Origin: Ampullaceana balthica
Lineage: Eukaryota > Mollusca > Gastropoda > Lymnaeidae
NCBI GenBank assembly: GCA_944989445.1
Contig: CALYLW010000043.1
Span: forward strand, 126,501 to 190,500
Direction: 5' to 3'
Length of the DNA: 64,000 nucleotides
In this document: piece after piece, positions 25,725 through 38,555 of the stretch
Layout of the letters: each line of letters begins with the position of its first letter
How positions within the stretch are numbered: the first letter of the stretch is position 1
Notes under the pieces: generated by a model
The model's database searches: none
What the model was told of the DNA's origin: nothing
What the model saw: the letters and a program-made list of their open reading frames with translations, nothing else
Position numbers and translations under genes: made by a program

Positions 25725-28700
25725 TACTACCGTTAGTACGTTTTAAGGTGATTTTTTAAGGGGAAAAAAAACATGCCCCGTTTTTCCTTAGAGAACCGAT
25801 CTTTTTTTTACTTAAATTCATGACTAAATCTTCAAATTACATCTTAATGATAACACCTCCAGGCATTCCCTTGCCGGACTCCACCCCAAAACAAACTGTC
25901 ACGTGACCGTGTGTGAGCAATCCCGCCAACAGATCATTGTGCGTTAATTACGCGGGACCCTCTCGGGCTGATCTCTGTCCGGGCATGACACGAGCAATAA
26001 TGGCGGGAATGCAGATGGGGTTCTATAGGAAATTAATGCCGACTCCAGCGCGATGACCGGGGGTGACGAAAAGCAGATGGACAGATGTGGACGTGGGCTG
26101 GGCGGCTGTTACGTCAGCTCTTGGCACGTGCAGTGGACGGCCACGCCGTTAAAATCGGGACAAAGATGCTCTCACCATGGCCGAGGATTTAAGGCATGCC
26201 GATACATGGCAATGACAGCGTTAAATTTAGCAATCTTTTTAATTTTCACTTGCGTAGCATTGATTATATTTGTGATGAAGTTAGCCTTTTTAAAGTGAAT
26301 AATATCTAACAATATAGCGACACCTTTATTTGAAGTCCCTAGTAGCGGGAGAAGAAGCAGGTGGTTTACAGAGAAAGGAGATCGAATATAGAGTTTTTAA
26401 AAAGTGTATTAATGATACTATTGTTAAGGATAGAATATAACAAGTGGGATTATTTCAATGAATATATGTCTTTCAAAATTTAAGAACATTTAGATGTAGG
26501 CTACTTATTTGTTATTTTTCACTCTGTGCACAGAGAGTAACTCTGTAATTTTGCTTACTTTCTTCGTTTTTCTTTCTATCTCTATCTCTGTCTGGCCTTC
26601 CCTCTCTCAGTCTCAGTATTTTCTACTTAAAAATTGATCCCCATTCCGGACTTGGAGAATATTCAAATTGACAAGAGTAACAACATAAGTTAACTATACC
26701 TAAACCTTTTTTTATATATAAAAAAAAACAAAAAAAATAGAGGATAAGAAGAACAAAGAGTAAAGTAGTGATAATACATATGACATTAAATTATAACTTT
26801 TAAATACAAAGCAACAACCTAACACAAGACTCAGATAGACAAAGCCATAAAACACATTTCTCTTGTTCCATTCGCAACAACAAACAGATGCATATCCTCC
26901 TACTCCTTTCGGCAACGAAGGAGCGTCTGCAGTATTAAGATAATATGTTAATATAATTCTTTAAATTATTGGGAAATATTTGAACATTCCAAAGATAAAA
27001 ATACAAATATGTTATTTTATTATCATAGCTTCGTGTCTAGGATCATTTGTAAATAAATATTGAAGGAAATAAACGGATACATTATCATACATGACTCAAA
27101 TTTCAAATATCCTCTTTCTTAACAGAACGCTCACGTTTAAATCATCAAACCGAAATTATTTTATTTGTCCTTCGTGGCCGTCTAGACGGCCAAATGATTT
27201 TCAATGAACTCTGAACCTCGGTGTATTTTTAGGGGCGGTTGCGAAGGGCGGTCTAATCCTTTTAGGGCTTCAGACAGATTCGACGCCCTCTTAAGACGCC
27301 AGACTCTGGTCCAAGTGAGAGGTGACAATGAAAAATGACCAGCGGTCAAGAGCGCAGGCGTAAGCCATACGTCGGCCCTGGAGCGCACGTCTGCCACGAT
27401 GTAATTTCGGCCTCTGGACAGAGCGATGCCGAGAAACGTGCACCAGTTACTGAATCCAAACAATGAACGGCTGTGTCTGAAATTAACCGCAGAATGCCAA
27501 CATTCGGAGCTGGAAGAATGGTATAAAAAAAAATTAATAATTGAGGAAATGCGACACGTCTTTTTTCGTATCATGTATAGATCACAATCATAAACATCTT
27601 ATCTATGTATGTGTAAAGTTCATATAATCATGGACACATTGGAGACGAATATCAATATGTTTGGAAATATCAGGTCTACATCTTGGTGATGGGGGTGAGG
27701 GAGTAAATGTTCATGTATTTCCAAATATCACGTAAAAACAATGAGGATATTACAGTTGACATAAATGAACTGGTCATGTTCAAAGTCAGTCATGCTAACA
27801 AATTGCGTCATGGTAATTATTGTATCCATGGAAAACAACGATTTCTAATCTTTGAATTCATACAAAAATTAAATATTTGAAAATACCTCGACTTTCAGAT
27901 TCACTGTTAAAAAGGTCAAGTCTACTGCATGTTGTTGCAGTCAACCAAATAACTTAAACATCACTCTATTCATCGCTCTAAAATATGGGTGAGACTGCTA
28001 TCAGGCTTATAGATAAATAAATATATGTTATTAAAACATGTTAGGTATAGCCCTATAATAAATAATAATAATATATACCCTGTTTTAATAACATATATTT
28101 ATCTATTCATCGCTCTGTTTACTGGGGAGAATTTTTTTTTGCCAGAACGCAAACGGCTTTGAGTTTGTACATTGTTCGTTCCTCTGGTTCAGGGGAGACT
28201 AGTAATAAGAGAACCCTCGACGTAAGGTTTGACCCGTGAGTGACGCCTGCCAACAGGTGAGTTGAGACTATCGACTCACCCACACATTCGACCGTACAGC
28301 GTGATTGTCCAGCTCTCCTGCTGACCAGGACAATAAAAGCAGGGCATAAATATCCCACGTTACGTCATTTACACCTCCATTACCACCACCGCCCCCCCTT
28401 TTTCCCCCGTCGAGTCTGCCACTCACCTGTTCAAAACACCCAACTTACGTTGCGTGAGATGTGTGTGTGTGTCGGTCACGTGATTCCGTCCTTAACACCA
28501 GGCAGTGCTGACAGAGGGAATATTCTTTCATGATACCTGACATGTTGATGACCTCTTACCTCTGTGATGGAGTTGAGGAATGTTATAAGTTATACACTAT
28601 TATAGAGTACATTAAAAATAATATTTAAAAAAAGAATTTTAAAATCTTTAGCAACTCTAAATCTTTTTTCTTCTTCTATTTTTCTTTTAAAGCGTATTGA

Positions 28701-29549
28701 CCGTATTGACCGTATTGATCGTATTGCAGTGGAAAACTGAAGCGTTGGTCGTCGATCTCCGGCGCAGTCCCATGATTTACAGAAATGTATATATTTCTAG
28801 ACGACATTTTCGGGTAAACATCAATACTGTATTATCTATATTTGTTAAAAATGTACAGAAATTTTATAATGGTTTCTCTAAATACAATTTAACATTTAAT
28901 GGCATATTTAAATACTTATGCATTCGTATGACATATTTTTAAAAATAATAATTTACTTACAAATAATTAATTATTTATTAATTATTTTTGAAAATAAATA
29001 CATATAGTCTGTAGTTTTTTTTTAAAATAAATCCATTGCATTTTTTTTACCTTGTTCGTCAATTTTCTCCCTCTTGAAAAGTTTTTCTTCAAAAGTTCTT
29101 TTTAAACTTAAATATATATTTTTTAATGTATGTGTTTAATAACACTCAACTATATTTATTTGCTACATTTCAACGTGTCTTCACTTACATACGACATGTT
29201 TGAACTGGTTGTCATGACAATAGACGATTGACTCACGGGAAGATAGCATTCGTGCACATGTGACTAGACGGCGCCATGCTACCGGGTCCGGGTACTTCCA
29301 ACACATTTGGATTTGGCTCTACACATTACTTACTCTTTTTACGCCATTCCAACAAGCTTCCCAGGGAAACCCCCTGAACTCCACCACACTTTGTTTTGCC
29401 TGAGTGTCCAGGCGGCTGATGACGAAAAATCTTAAAGTTGTGACTAAATTAGTTATTGTCATGTACCAGTACCAGACGAGTAGAATCTTGGGATTTTGGA
29501 TCTTGGGTTTTGGAGTGAAGTAGAAATCTTATTAGCGGAATCGGGATAA
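25725..29549. other. gene-poor region upstream of HES with CpG-containing islands
   Basis: No coding gene recognised. Less AT-rich, CpG-containing stretches at about 25860-26230, 27170-27520 and 28120-28560 stand out from the background. They include TTACGTCAGC (CRE-like), CACGTG at 25900, 26125 and 28477, and several CACGCC words. Such islands next to a developmental transcription factor are candidate regulatory modules, but this is inference from base composition and position. Confidence 0.35.
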
Positions 29550-29640
29550 TGATTGGATTAGTGGATAAGCGTAGGGCGCAATAATCTTCTGTAGAGAAAA
29601 GGCGTCTGTAACAGACAAGATTGTGTGGAAATAATAATAT
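29550..29640 (+). mobile_element. LINE 3' tail, copy 2 (short)
   Basis: GGATAAGCGTAGGGCGCAAT, then AATCTTCTGTAGAGAAAAGG and CGTCTGTAACAGACAAGAT match the 3' tail of the copies at 9383, 50000 and 54690, in the same orientation. Only the last ~70 bp remain. Confidence 0.65.
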
Positions 29641-31321
29641 GTCATACAGAATTAAACTGCAATAAAACTTTAAAATAAGATACAAGATATAAAAACATGT
29701 ATTTGTCATAAATCATTTGAGTACCTTGGAAATTATAATAATTAAGACAACGCAAAGAAGATTTATACGCCAAAATGTAAGCCAATAAAAAAAGCCGAAA
29801 TTCGATATGCATGAGTATATAGTATGCATTCATTATTTACAACGATTAGCTTACAGAGCAAGTAAAGTATTTACTTTTATTGTTGAATGATGCTCTTTAA
29901 GCTTTTGTACTCCTGCATCTGATAAATGCTATATTCCTAACGAGTCTCACGTCTGTCCGCAGAGTTATCATGACACGTTGATGCAGACAAGATTGTGGCC
30001 GCTGGATGGTCACGTGGTTCATTGTCCAGATCTGGTCAAGAACATCGCCAGGTCAGAAACCAACTGATGCATGGGTCGGCATTTTATCCACATGGATTGG
30101 CATTTTATCCACATGGATTAGTTTATCACCGCCGTTAGTCGGTCCGGTCAGTAAAACACACCACGGGGCCGACTCCGACCAGGGACCGTCGGGCACCGGC
30201 ACCACATAAAGTGTGTAATGGGATCTCTCTGCCAGGCCGTGGTTAGTAAAATTACCTTGCATGGAAACAGCCATAAAATTTTGGAAGACCGGCCGTCGCG
30301 AGCTAATGAATGGAGACCGAGGCTACGACGAGGATTCTCTCATTCCGGTTTATTGAGTGTTGAGCTATTGGGGATCTCAAGTGTTTTATAATTGGCCGCT
30401 TTCCTCGCTCTCGTTGTTGCCCGTACGTACTTCCATCCGTGCGTCTTCGTTGACGTAACGGTACAACCAGGGCACCACCCGGGCATCACCAGGGCAGACA
30501 GGCGCGACGTTATGATCCCACCGGAGAAATTGGTTTGGTCGGGGAGGAGGGGGGGGGGCTTGATTCAAGACAAAATAAGACTGATTTGCATAAATTATTT
30601 GCGGTCAGCAACTCTCAGATGATCTGTCTTAACAGAAAGTCGTTCTGTCCGTTTTCTTGTAATCTCCACCTTGTGCATGCACAACAGAAAGTCGAACTAA
30701 GTATAGTTTTTTTTTGTTTTTGTGTTTTAAAGCTATCTGCGAATTAGACTGTACTCTCCATGTTTCATTGATGAAAAGGGATGTAAAAAAAAAGCGTATG
30801 CTTTTATTAGAGATGTATTATTTTTTTAATACGTTTTTACAAACTTCGTTTAGAACGTTACTGTGGTGGGATGGACGGTTTTGATATGTTAATGATGATG
30901 GAACTTACCCCAAGTCCCGCCCAAGTTGTGATTACATCAAGGAACATCCACGTGAGTTGTGGCCCGTGGCAGTGTGGGGTAAATGGTGGTCAACACTGAG
31001 ACCACGATGTGTGAAATGAAGGGTTGCGTCACCCAGACTGATGGCTGACAGAAAGAACGATAATTGGCTATTAATTATCACCAGTTTCAGTTCCTGATCC
31101 CGTGTGATCAAGTGAGATGGACCATACAAGGGAGAGGTGGGGGGGGGAAGGGGGCTCACGTAATAATACATCACGCAGCTCAATAGCTTACATCAGTCTC
31201 AAGGTCGTTATGTGACCTCACGTGCTGGACCGCTTGACGTTTGAATCCTGTTGCATGTAGTGTCCAGCAGAAAGACATGCGAGTAATTAGGGATTACTTG
31301 TATCAGTGACCAAAAAAAGTT
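29641..31321. other. gene-poor region with CpG-rich stretch
   Basis: From about 29935 to 30570 the sequence is markedly richer in G+C and CpG than its surroundings, and contains a 19-bp tandem duplication with GGCATTTTATCCACATGGAT near 30075-30115. CACGTG sites occur at 30011, 30949 and 31219. The open frames across it are not protein-like. Possibly regulatory. Confidence 0.35.
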
Positions 31322-31719
31322 CAGGGGCGTAGCTATGTATATATATTTTGCGCCCGATTTACAAACTTTAACCGAAAATTGGTAAGTGAATGAGTTCAAT
31401 AAAAGAATGAATAATTAAATTTTAGTTGATTAGAATGATTTATTTTTCACAAAATTTCTCGATATAACCTTTTTCCAAAATTAAAATATAAGCTCAAACA
31501 ATGACGTCATATAATATTTTACGGCGAGAAACACCACACGCTGTTAATCTCGAAACCAAAATGATTATTATTTTACGTCTATATTTTCAATTTTAAAAAA
31601 AAATGCTGATTATGTCCCTTAGCGTTACAGAATGACCTGGGCTTTTATTTTGTTTATGTCTTAAGTCTCATCATCACGGCCCTGTACCCCCCCCCCACAC
31701 CCTTTTCGCCACGCATCTG
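31322..31719. mobile_element. possible hAT MITE, 398 bp
   Basis: Left end CAGGGGCGTAGCTATG and right end TTCGCCACGCATCTG form an imperfect inverted repeat. Flanks AAAAAGTT and ACAAGGTT match at 6 of 8 positions, allowing a decayed 8-bp target duplication. No coding capacity. Confidence 0.45.
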
Positions 31720-32799
31720 ACAAGGTTTGTTTGTAAGAAAAATTGGATTGATCATTTTAAGAATTACAGGTTTTTAAATAACCCGATAAACAAGTTTTAG
31801 AATTACTTAAGCAGGCTTGCTTAAAAAGAGAACTTCATCACTACACAAGGGCAGTGTTTCATTCACTCCCAACTCCATCTCTAAATAATGAACACAGGTG
31901 TTCTTTTAATGGTGTCTCCCTGGTACCGTGGGGACAAACATTTCATCTCGTTAAAATATCTCAATAGAGGTTATGAATGTAAGCCCCCCACCCTCCTACA
32001 CATTTTAATAAGAACAAGGCGTTGGCTACTTGGGTCATTTTCAACTCGTGAGTCCTGGTGTCCACTCTAAGATAACTGGACGCCATGCTCCGCCACAGCC
32101 AGGCCCTAGACCAACAGTTATCATGATAACAATCGTTTGCTGGTGAAGTTCATTTTTGACACCACGCGCTAAACGCCGGGGTCCCGTCCCAAGAGACTGA
32201 CCAGTGGCCGCGACGCAGATTCCGCGTGTGATAAGTAAAGAGATGGTACTTCCTGTTTGCTGGCAAACCAAGTGAGTGTCCAATTGTGATCCATCATCGC
32301 GAACATCAGTGAGTTCTGCAACTTGAATAACGATGGTCACCTAACGATGGTGAGGAGGAGTGGAAGGGAGGAGTGTGCAAGGGGGAGGGGAGAGGCTGAC
32401 ACTAATTACTATCAACCTCATCGCTGTCTCTAGCGTCCCGAGAACACGGCGCACGGAAATAACCCCGTGTGCGCAAGGCACGCTGGGATATCGCGGGATC
32501 AGAGGCGATAACAGATCTGAGTGGAAGAGACGCGAGCAGCTAGATTCTCGCCCCGGGTGTGTGCGTGGTTCACGCCAAAATGACCACAGCGACGGAGGTC
32601 GTGAAAAGAGAAATTAGACTTAACTAGCCCTGAATGGCCTGTTGCTCTGGAGGCCTCCAGAGACGGATGGAATCACACGAATGGACAATGGCGGTGGTCA
32701 GTACAAAATACCGGACTTTGAATCTAGGTGACGGGATTTTGGTTATGGGTGACCCATTAGCGGGGAGAATAAAAAGTAGGGGAAAAACGGAACTTGAAG
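31720..32799. other. gene-poor region, CpG-rich at 32030-32640
   Basis: A 600-bp CpG-containing segment (for example GGGATATCGCGGGATCAG) lies in otherwise AT-rich DNA. No exon-like structure with splice sites and a conserved motif was found. Regulatory role possible but unproven. Confidence 0.3.
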
Positions 32800-32945
32800 A
32801 AGTCAATTTGTTGGCTTGGAGCAGTCAATTTGCTGGGCTTGGAGATTTCAATTTGTTGGGCTTGGAGAAGTCAATTTGCTGGGCTTGGAGAAGGCAATTT
32901 GCTGGGCTTGGAGATTTCAATTTGTTGGGCTTGGAGAAGTCATTA
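32800..32945. repeat. ~22-bp minisatellite, about seven copies
   Basis: Imperfect head-to-tail copies of a unit containing CAATTTGCTGGGCTTGGAGA, alternating GAAGT and GATTT endings. The open frame through it is repeat-derived. Confidence 0.9.
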
Positions 32946-33169
32946 AAAAAATGTTGTTTTAAATTTTAAAATAAAGAATAAAAATATGAATAAACAAAAA
33001 AATAAATAAATGTTGAACCAAAAGTCTTTCCTTGATTTAATCTCTTCACGGCAAATGTTCCCACTTGTCCTTGCAAAGGTTGAATTATTAATAAAGGTAG
33101 TAGTTAATGTGAGGTGAATGAATAATTTAAGTTTTTTACGTTCGAAGCAAAGCTAGAATATAGTATTTA

Positions 33170-33960
33170 TAGATGCCTTATCTTAATGGTGGTAACAATC
33201 AAATTTACACTTTTCTATAAGCTGGTAGATGTTTTATCTATTGGTGGTTACAATCAAATTTACACTTTTCTATAAGCTGGTAGATGTTTTATCTATTGGT
33301 GGTAACAATCAAATGTACACTTTTCTATAAGCTGGTAGATGTTTTATATATTGGTGGTAACAATCAAATTTACACTTTTCTATAAGCTGGTAGATGTTTT
33401 ATCTATTGGTGGTAACAATCAAATTTACACTTTTCTATAAGCTGGTAGATGTTTTATCTATTGGTGGTAACAATCAAATTTACACTTTTCTATAAGCTGG
33501 TAGATGTTTTATCTATTGGTGGTAACAATCAAATTTACACTTTTCTATAAGCTGGTAGATGTTTTATATATTGGTGGTAACAATCAAATTTACACTTTTC
33601 TATAAGCTGGTAGATGTTTTATATATTGGTGGTAACAATCAAATTTACACTTTTCTATAAGCTGGTAGATGTTTTATATATTGGTGGTAACAATCAAATT
33701 TACACTTTTCTATAAGCTGGTAGATGTTTTATATATTGGTGGTAACAATCAAATTTACACTTTTCTATAAGCTGGTAGATGCCTAATCTTATATTGGTGG
33801 TAACATTCAAATTTACACTTTTCTATAAGCTGGTAGATGCATAATCTTATATTGGTGCTAACAATCAAATTTACACTTTTCTGTAAACTGGTAGATGTCT
33901 TATCTATGTATGGTACCAATCGAAGTTACACTCTTCTATAAGCTGGTATTGTTGTTACCA
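33170..33960. repeat. 55-bp minisatellite, about 14 copies
   Basis: A 55-bp unit with ACACTTTTCTATAAGCTGGT and TTGGTGGTAACAATCAAA repeats from about 33170. The central copies are nearly identical, and copies decay at both edges (33800-33960 on the right), as expected when arrays are homogenised from the middle. Confidence 0.95.
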
Positions 33961-34946
33961 ATCAAAGTTACACTTATTCCATTGTCTGTTAGATGTCCTC
34001 TATTCTATTCCTGTAATCCTAACGATCCAATGGAGCCATCTCTCTCTCTCTCCTTGTCCTACCGTCAGATAACGTCATGTCAGGACCCTCGTACAAGCCT
34101 CGTCTCACGTTGTCCGTCTCTGCTGTCACGCCGTGTCATTACGAGGGGGGGAGCCGAACACTTGTGGTCTAATGGACGAAACGTTTCATACAATCTTGGA
34201 TCACTTGTTGAAGGCGCATCTCCGTCTCGAGTATCATAATCCTTGACGGATTAATATCATAGGGCCCGCCACTCTCAGGGGAAAAGACGCCGTGTGCCAA
34301 AGGCAGATAACTAGGGCGTACGTGGTCACACGGAGATAACGGGGCTGTTGAAATATTACTTGTACATTTAAAACATTTGTTTGTGTGTGTGTGTGTGTGT
34401 TTTTTTTTAAAAAAGGATTTGACATCAAAAGAGTAGCGTGAATGGGCGCCAGCTCAAACCAGCATGGAATATATAAGGGACTGTCAACTTTCACTCATCT
34501 GTTTGGCTTGGTGTAGTGCGAACGAGAAAAGAGGGAGACAAGATGATATCGATCATTGAATTTGTTGAAAATGTAAATTTTACCATTGTTTGTATCTACT
34601 TATTTCTTTACTTTTAGTTTTATAATAATTATTATTATTATTATTTTTTAAAATATATATATTTATATTTATTTATATTTTTTGGGTGGGTGTGGGCTTT
34701 CTATCTTGGAAGTAATATCTATTTGGAAGGGGGCATAATTTGTATGAACTTAATTATTTTCTCTAAATTAACGTTCACATATTTTTTCTCTTCTCCTGTG
34801 ATGGTGTGTTTACTGCTCTCTTCATGTAAGAACAAGACACGGGGCCAACAAGTTTTATAACACGGTTCTGTTGAGTCCGAGAATGCGTTGTTTGATACTC
34901 TGCACTAAAGTCTCGTTGTAAAAGAAATCAACCCAAGGACTTGTAA
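33961..34946. other. gene-poor region
   Basis: A CpG-containing stretch at about 34020-34340, a (TG)n/(T)n microsatellite at about 34378-34410, and AT-rich sequence beyond. No gene recognised. Confidence 0.35.
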
Positions 34947-35153
34947 CAGAGGCGTCACTAGGGGGTGCGGGGGTTGCGGACCGCACTGGGGGGGGGGATA
35001 CCATCACAAGGGGTGACACCACCAAAACGTAAATTTATGAATTTTCCCGTTATTTGGCACTGACAGACTCGGAGGAGATCTATGGGGTAAGTCGTGAGGG
35101 GCTGACGCCATGAGCTACCGCACTGGGTGGCACCAACCCTAGTGACGCCTCTG
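34947..35153. mobile_element. hAT MITE, 207 bp, 17-bp perfect TIR
   Basis: Begins CAGAGGCGTCACTAGGG and ends with the exact reverse complement. Flanks ACTTGTAA and ACTTAAAA match at 6 of 8 positions (decayed 8-bp target duplication). The interior is G-rich with CCGCACTGGG repeated in the sub-terminal parts. No frame. Confidence 0.8.
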
Positions 35154-35266
35154 ACTTAAAAAAAAATAGAAACCAACAAGTCAACCGCTGGGGTCAAGCT
35201 GATCAAGTTTCCCAATTTAAAATTAAGTTTCTCAATAATTTTACAGTGTTCAAACTTATAGTTAGA

Positions 35267-35607
35267 CAAAGAGCAGTCGATGTTATAAGAGCAGTCGATG
35301 TTATAAGAGCAGTCGATTTTATGTTATAAGAGCAGTCGATGTTATAAGAGCAGTCGATGTTATGTTATAAGAGCAGTCGATGTTATGTTATAAGAGCAGT
35401 CGATGTTATAAGAGCAGTCGATGTTTAAGAGCAGTCGATGTTATGTTATAAGAGCAGTCGATGTTATAAGAGCAGTCGATGTTATGTTATAAGAGCAGTC
35501 GATGTTATAAGAGCAGTCGATGTTATGTTTTAGAGCAGTCGATGTTATAAGAGCAGTCGATGCTATGTTATAAGAGCAGTCGATGTTATAAGAGCAGTCG
35601 ATGTTAT
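35267..35607. repeat. 18/23-bp minisatellite, about 17 copies
   Basis: Copies of ATAAGAGCAGTCGATGTT, with a 5-bp longer form that adds another TTATG. Short and long units alternate irregularly. Confidence 0.92.
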
Positions 35608-36629
35608 AGGCGCGCGTCACCGATGGTCTTGATGTGTGAAATAACGTTGTTTATGCGAAGAACTGACCGGTGCGTTTTGCGCGGGCCCCAAAAAATGTTA
35701 ACATTTTTGTAAAGCGGCCTTTATATGTTGTTATGTCTCGCACGAAGTCGAATACGTAGAAAGTAGAAATGCACCTGACACTGATCGTCCTTGTTTTTTT
35801 AAATGAGTGGTATACTCGGTACACTATAACTAGTTGGTGAGTCTGTGTTGATAAAGATGATCCTGCGACGACCTATGATGAGAAATGGGAATCGTATGAT
35901 GTGAGATGGAATCGATACACGTTTCTTCAAAGTCGGCATTTGATCTCAGTGGAACTATATAACCTTTTAACCCGGGGGATGGAAGATTCTGTAAAGCAAG
36001 TTTTTTTATATATATTTTTTAAAATCCTGATAAATGAAAGATCGTGATGCTGGCAGATAAAGTGACCGAGGATTGTACGAGAGCAGAAAGCATAACATAC
36101 ACGCCTATCAGCGAGATCTGCGATGGTGTCTTACTTTTGTCTGCATGTCTGATCTTGTCCATGATGGACACGGCGGTCTGGTGGGACAAGGAGGACACCA
36201 GAAGTTAAGGTGCGTGACTCACGTGACTGTGTGAATCTACAGACGGCAGCTTTTTGACCAGCCTTTGATCTACAGCTAAAAAAATTTTTTAAAATTCTTC
36301 TCTACTTATTCCCTTTTCTTAACTCAAATCTTTTTTATATACAGGGCCAGCCAGATTGCAATATATTTCTTTTAGTACTATTGGTATAATTGATTTTTGC
36401 TTAGTATGTTTAGTTGGAATTTTCACTTTTAATTATAAATGTGTAAATTGTGTGTAAATTGAGTGAAGTATTTTTTAAAATACAAATTCCAAAGCAAAGC
36501 AATTAACAATCTATTATGGACGACTACAAAAGAGTTTTAAAAAAATATTAAAACTCTATTATTTTCTTCTGCCATTATGATTATTATTATTATTTCAATT
36601 TCAATATGGAAGAATAAAAAAATATTAAT
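35608..36629. other. gene-poor region
   Basis: CpG-containing part at 35608-36250, including TGACTCACGTGACTG near 36214 (an AP-1-like site overlapping a CACGTG E-box). The rest is AT-rich. No gene recognised. Confidence 0.3.
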
Positions 36630-36985
36630 TAATAAATAAAGGTTAAAAAAATATTTTTAAAAACACGTTTTTATAAGCGGACTAAAAAGAAGAAAATAAT
36701 TTAAAACTTATAAGTTCAAGTAGCTGCTTTGATTTAATATGACTAAAAACGTGGGGCGGCGCTTTTGAGGTTTAACATATGCAGCTCACTCATACTCTCA
36801 CTTATCGATCTCTCTTTTGCCTTCTAAATTAGAAATCTTTAATTTTTATACCAAACACCCGCCCCACGTTTTTAGTCATATTAAATAAAAGTACTTGAAC
36901 CTATAAGTTTTAAATTATTTTCTTCTTTTTAGTCCGCTTATAAAAACGTGGTTTTTAAAAATCTTTTTTTAACCTTTATTTATTT
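36630..36985. repeat. long inverted repeat, ~130-bp arms
   Basis: The left arm (36630-36759) contains TTATAAGCGGACTAAAAAG and ATGACTAAAAACGTGGGGCG. The right arm (36860-36985) is its reverse complement with few mismatches. About 100 bp separate them. A third, weaker partial copy follows at about 36990-37090. It could form a long hairpin in RNA or a cruciform in DNA. It may be a foldback transposon, but I see no target duplication. Confidence 0.85.
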
Positions 36986-37099
36986 TATTCTTTTTAGTCC
37001 ACTTATAACAACCTGGTTTTTTAAAATATTTTTTACCTCTATTTAATTTACCAAACACCTCACAAGCGCCCGCCCAACGTTTTAAAAACATTGTGATGG

Positions 37100-38555
37100 G
37101 GTCACGGGGTGAACTCACGGGTGTCAACAAAAGCAGACAGTACAGATGCTTATATATAGACTATAGATAAACTAAAAAGTTCAATAATTTAATAACGGTA
37201 CATTCGATCGATCTGAAATTTTGATATAATACATTGTCATCCAAGATCTATCTGTGGTAAAATTTTCAGAACTCTAGGACCATCAAAAATGGTTCAATTT
37301 TACGTTGGCAGATTTGAAAAAATCTTGGACAAACAAACAGGAACGAAAGCGAGTTAATAAAACGTGGTTAAAATATATATATTCAAATCTTAATTATCTT
37401 TTATTTAATGCTTTACAACATACTTTTTCTAATATTCCAGAATTTTACACAAAATCTACACAAAAGATAGCGTATTTAAAAATAACTCATCGCAATACAT
37501 AATTTGCAACGTATGTCACGTCTGTCCTATCTGTCTGTCCGTGACGCTACTAATTTTAGAAAGCAGCGCACCAAATTACTGCACCAAAAAATAACTCTTT
37601 TCGAACGTCCGCATAAAATTGTCCAATAGGGAAATAAATGAATAATATAAAAAATAAATAAAATAAATGAAAGTTCTGTATTACGTTATTTTTTAATCTG
37701 ATGTGTATTTATTTGGAAAACTTCCGTCATTTTTGGCGGGTGATGCACCAGTTATTCTATATACATTAATTGAAGATTTCTGAAATATTATATTTTAAAA
37801 AATAAAAAGATTTAAAAAATAAAATATCAAAAAGAGGAATTCAGCCGATGATATCGTCAGCCTTAGCTAACTCTTTTTCAACATCAGGATATAACTGTAC
37901 CACGCATAAACCTACACTGTCTATTTGTGTGTCTGTTGAATAGTGGATTTATTTGTTTATCTTGGGTTTACACTCGCACAGTCCAATTGGAAACATCTAC
38001 CATCTTTATTAACAAGCACCTGCTTTCCTTGACCGACGCGTCAAGCAATAAGTGGCAATGGAGTAACTACTGAGGCTCGGAACAAAAACAACAAGGGCGG
38101 GGTGGGCAACAAGTGTTGTGCTGTCCCACTCGTTCCAACGCCTTGTTCCCAATTTCAGCATTACGCCAGTGTCAACCCTGCCAGGTCATTATCTTAATAA
38201 TATTCATAGCCGCAAGACCGATCACTCCAGCCTCCATCAAAAAATGAATTCTTTCCCCCTGACAGGTATGGGAATGAGGGGTTTTTTCTTCTTTATTTAA
38301 AAAAAAACATGGGAAAAAAAAACACAATGTCAAACTGGGGCAGCGTACCTTTAGGAACACGAGACACTTGTTGGCTGATTGTAGCGGGTTTATCAAAGGG
38401 GATTGAGGTGACGAGGCGTGGTAGAGGGCTAAAATATATTATAGTGGGGCGACTGGGGATTGCAGACAAAAATAAAAATGTCGATATTTTTTTCTTATTT
38501 TTTATTTTATTAAAATCTTGGTGGATGCTGATTGTGTGAATGCCGGGCGAAGGTA
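37100..38555. other. gene-poor region
   Basis: AT-rich. A segment at about 37195-37560 (with a TCTGTCTGTCCGTGACGC motif) resembles the style of the dispersed repeat at 12240-12560 but could not be aligned by eye. No gene recognised. Confidence 0.3.

Noticed and set aside
32634..32969. 111-codon open frame
   Set aside because: Most of it is the 22-bp minisatellite translated (GLGDFNLLGLEKS repeats).
33895..34239. 114-codon open frame
   Set aside because: It starts in decayed 55-bp repeat and runs through a CpG-rich island. No domain, and the composition is not protein-like.
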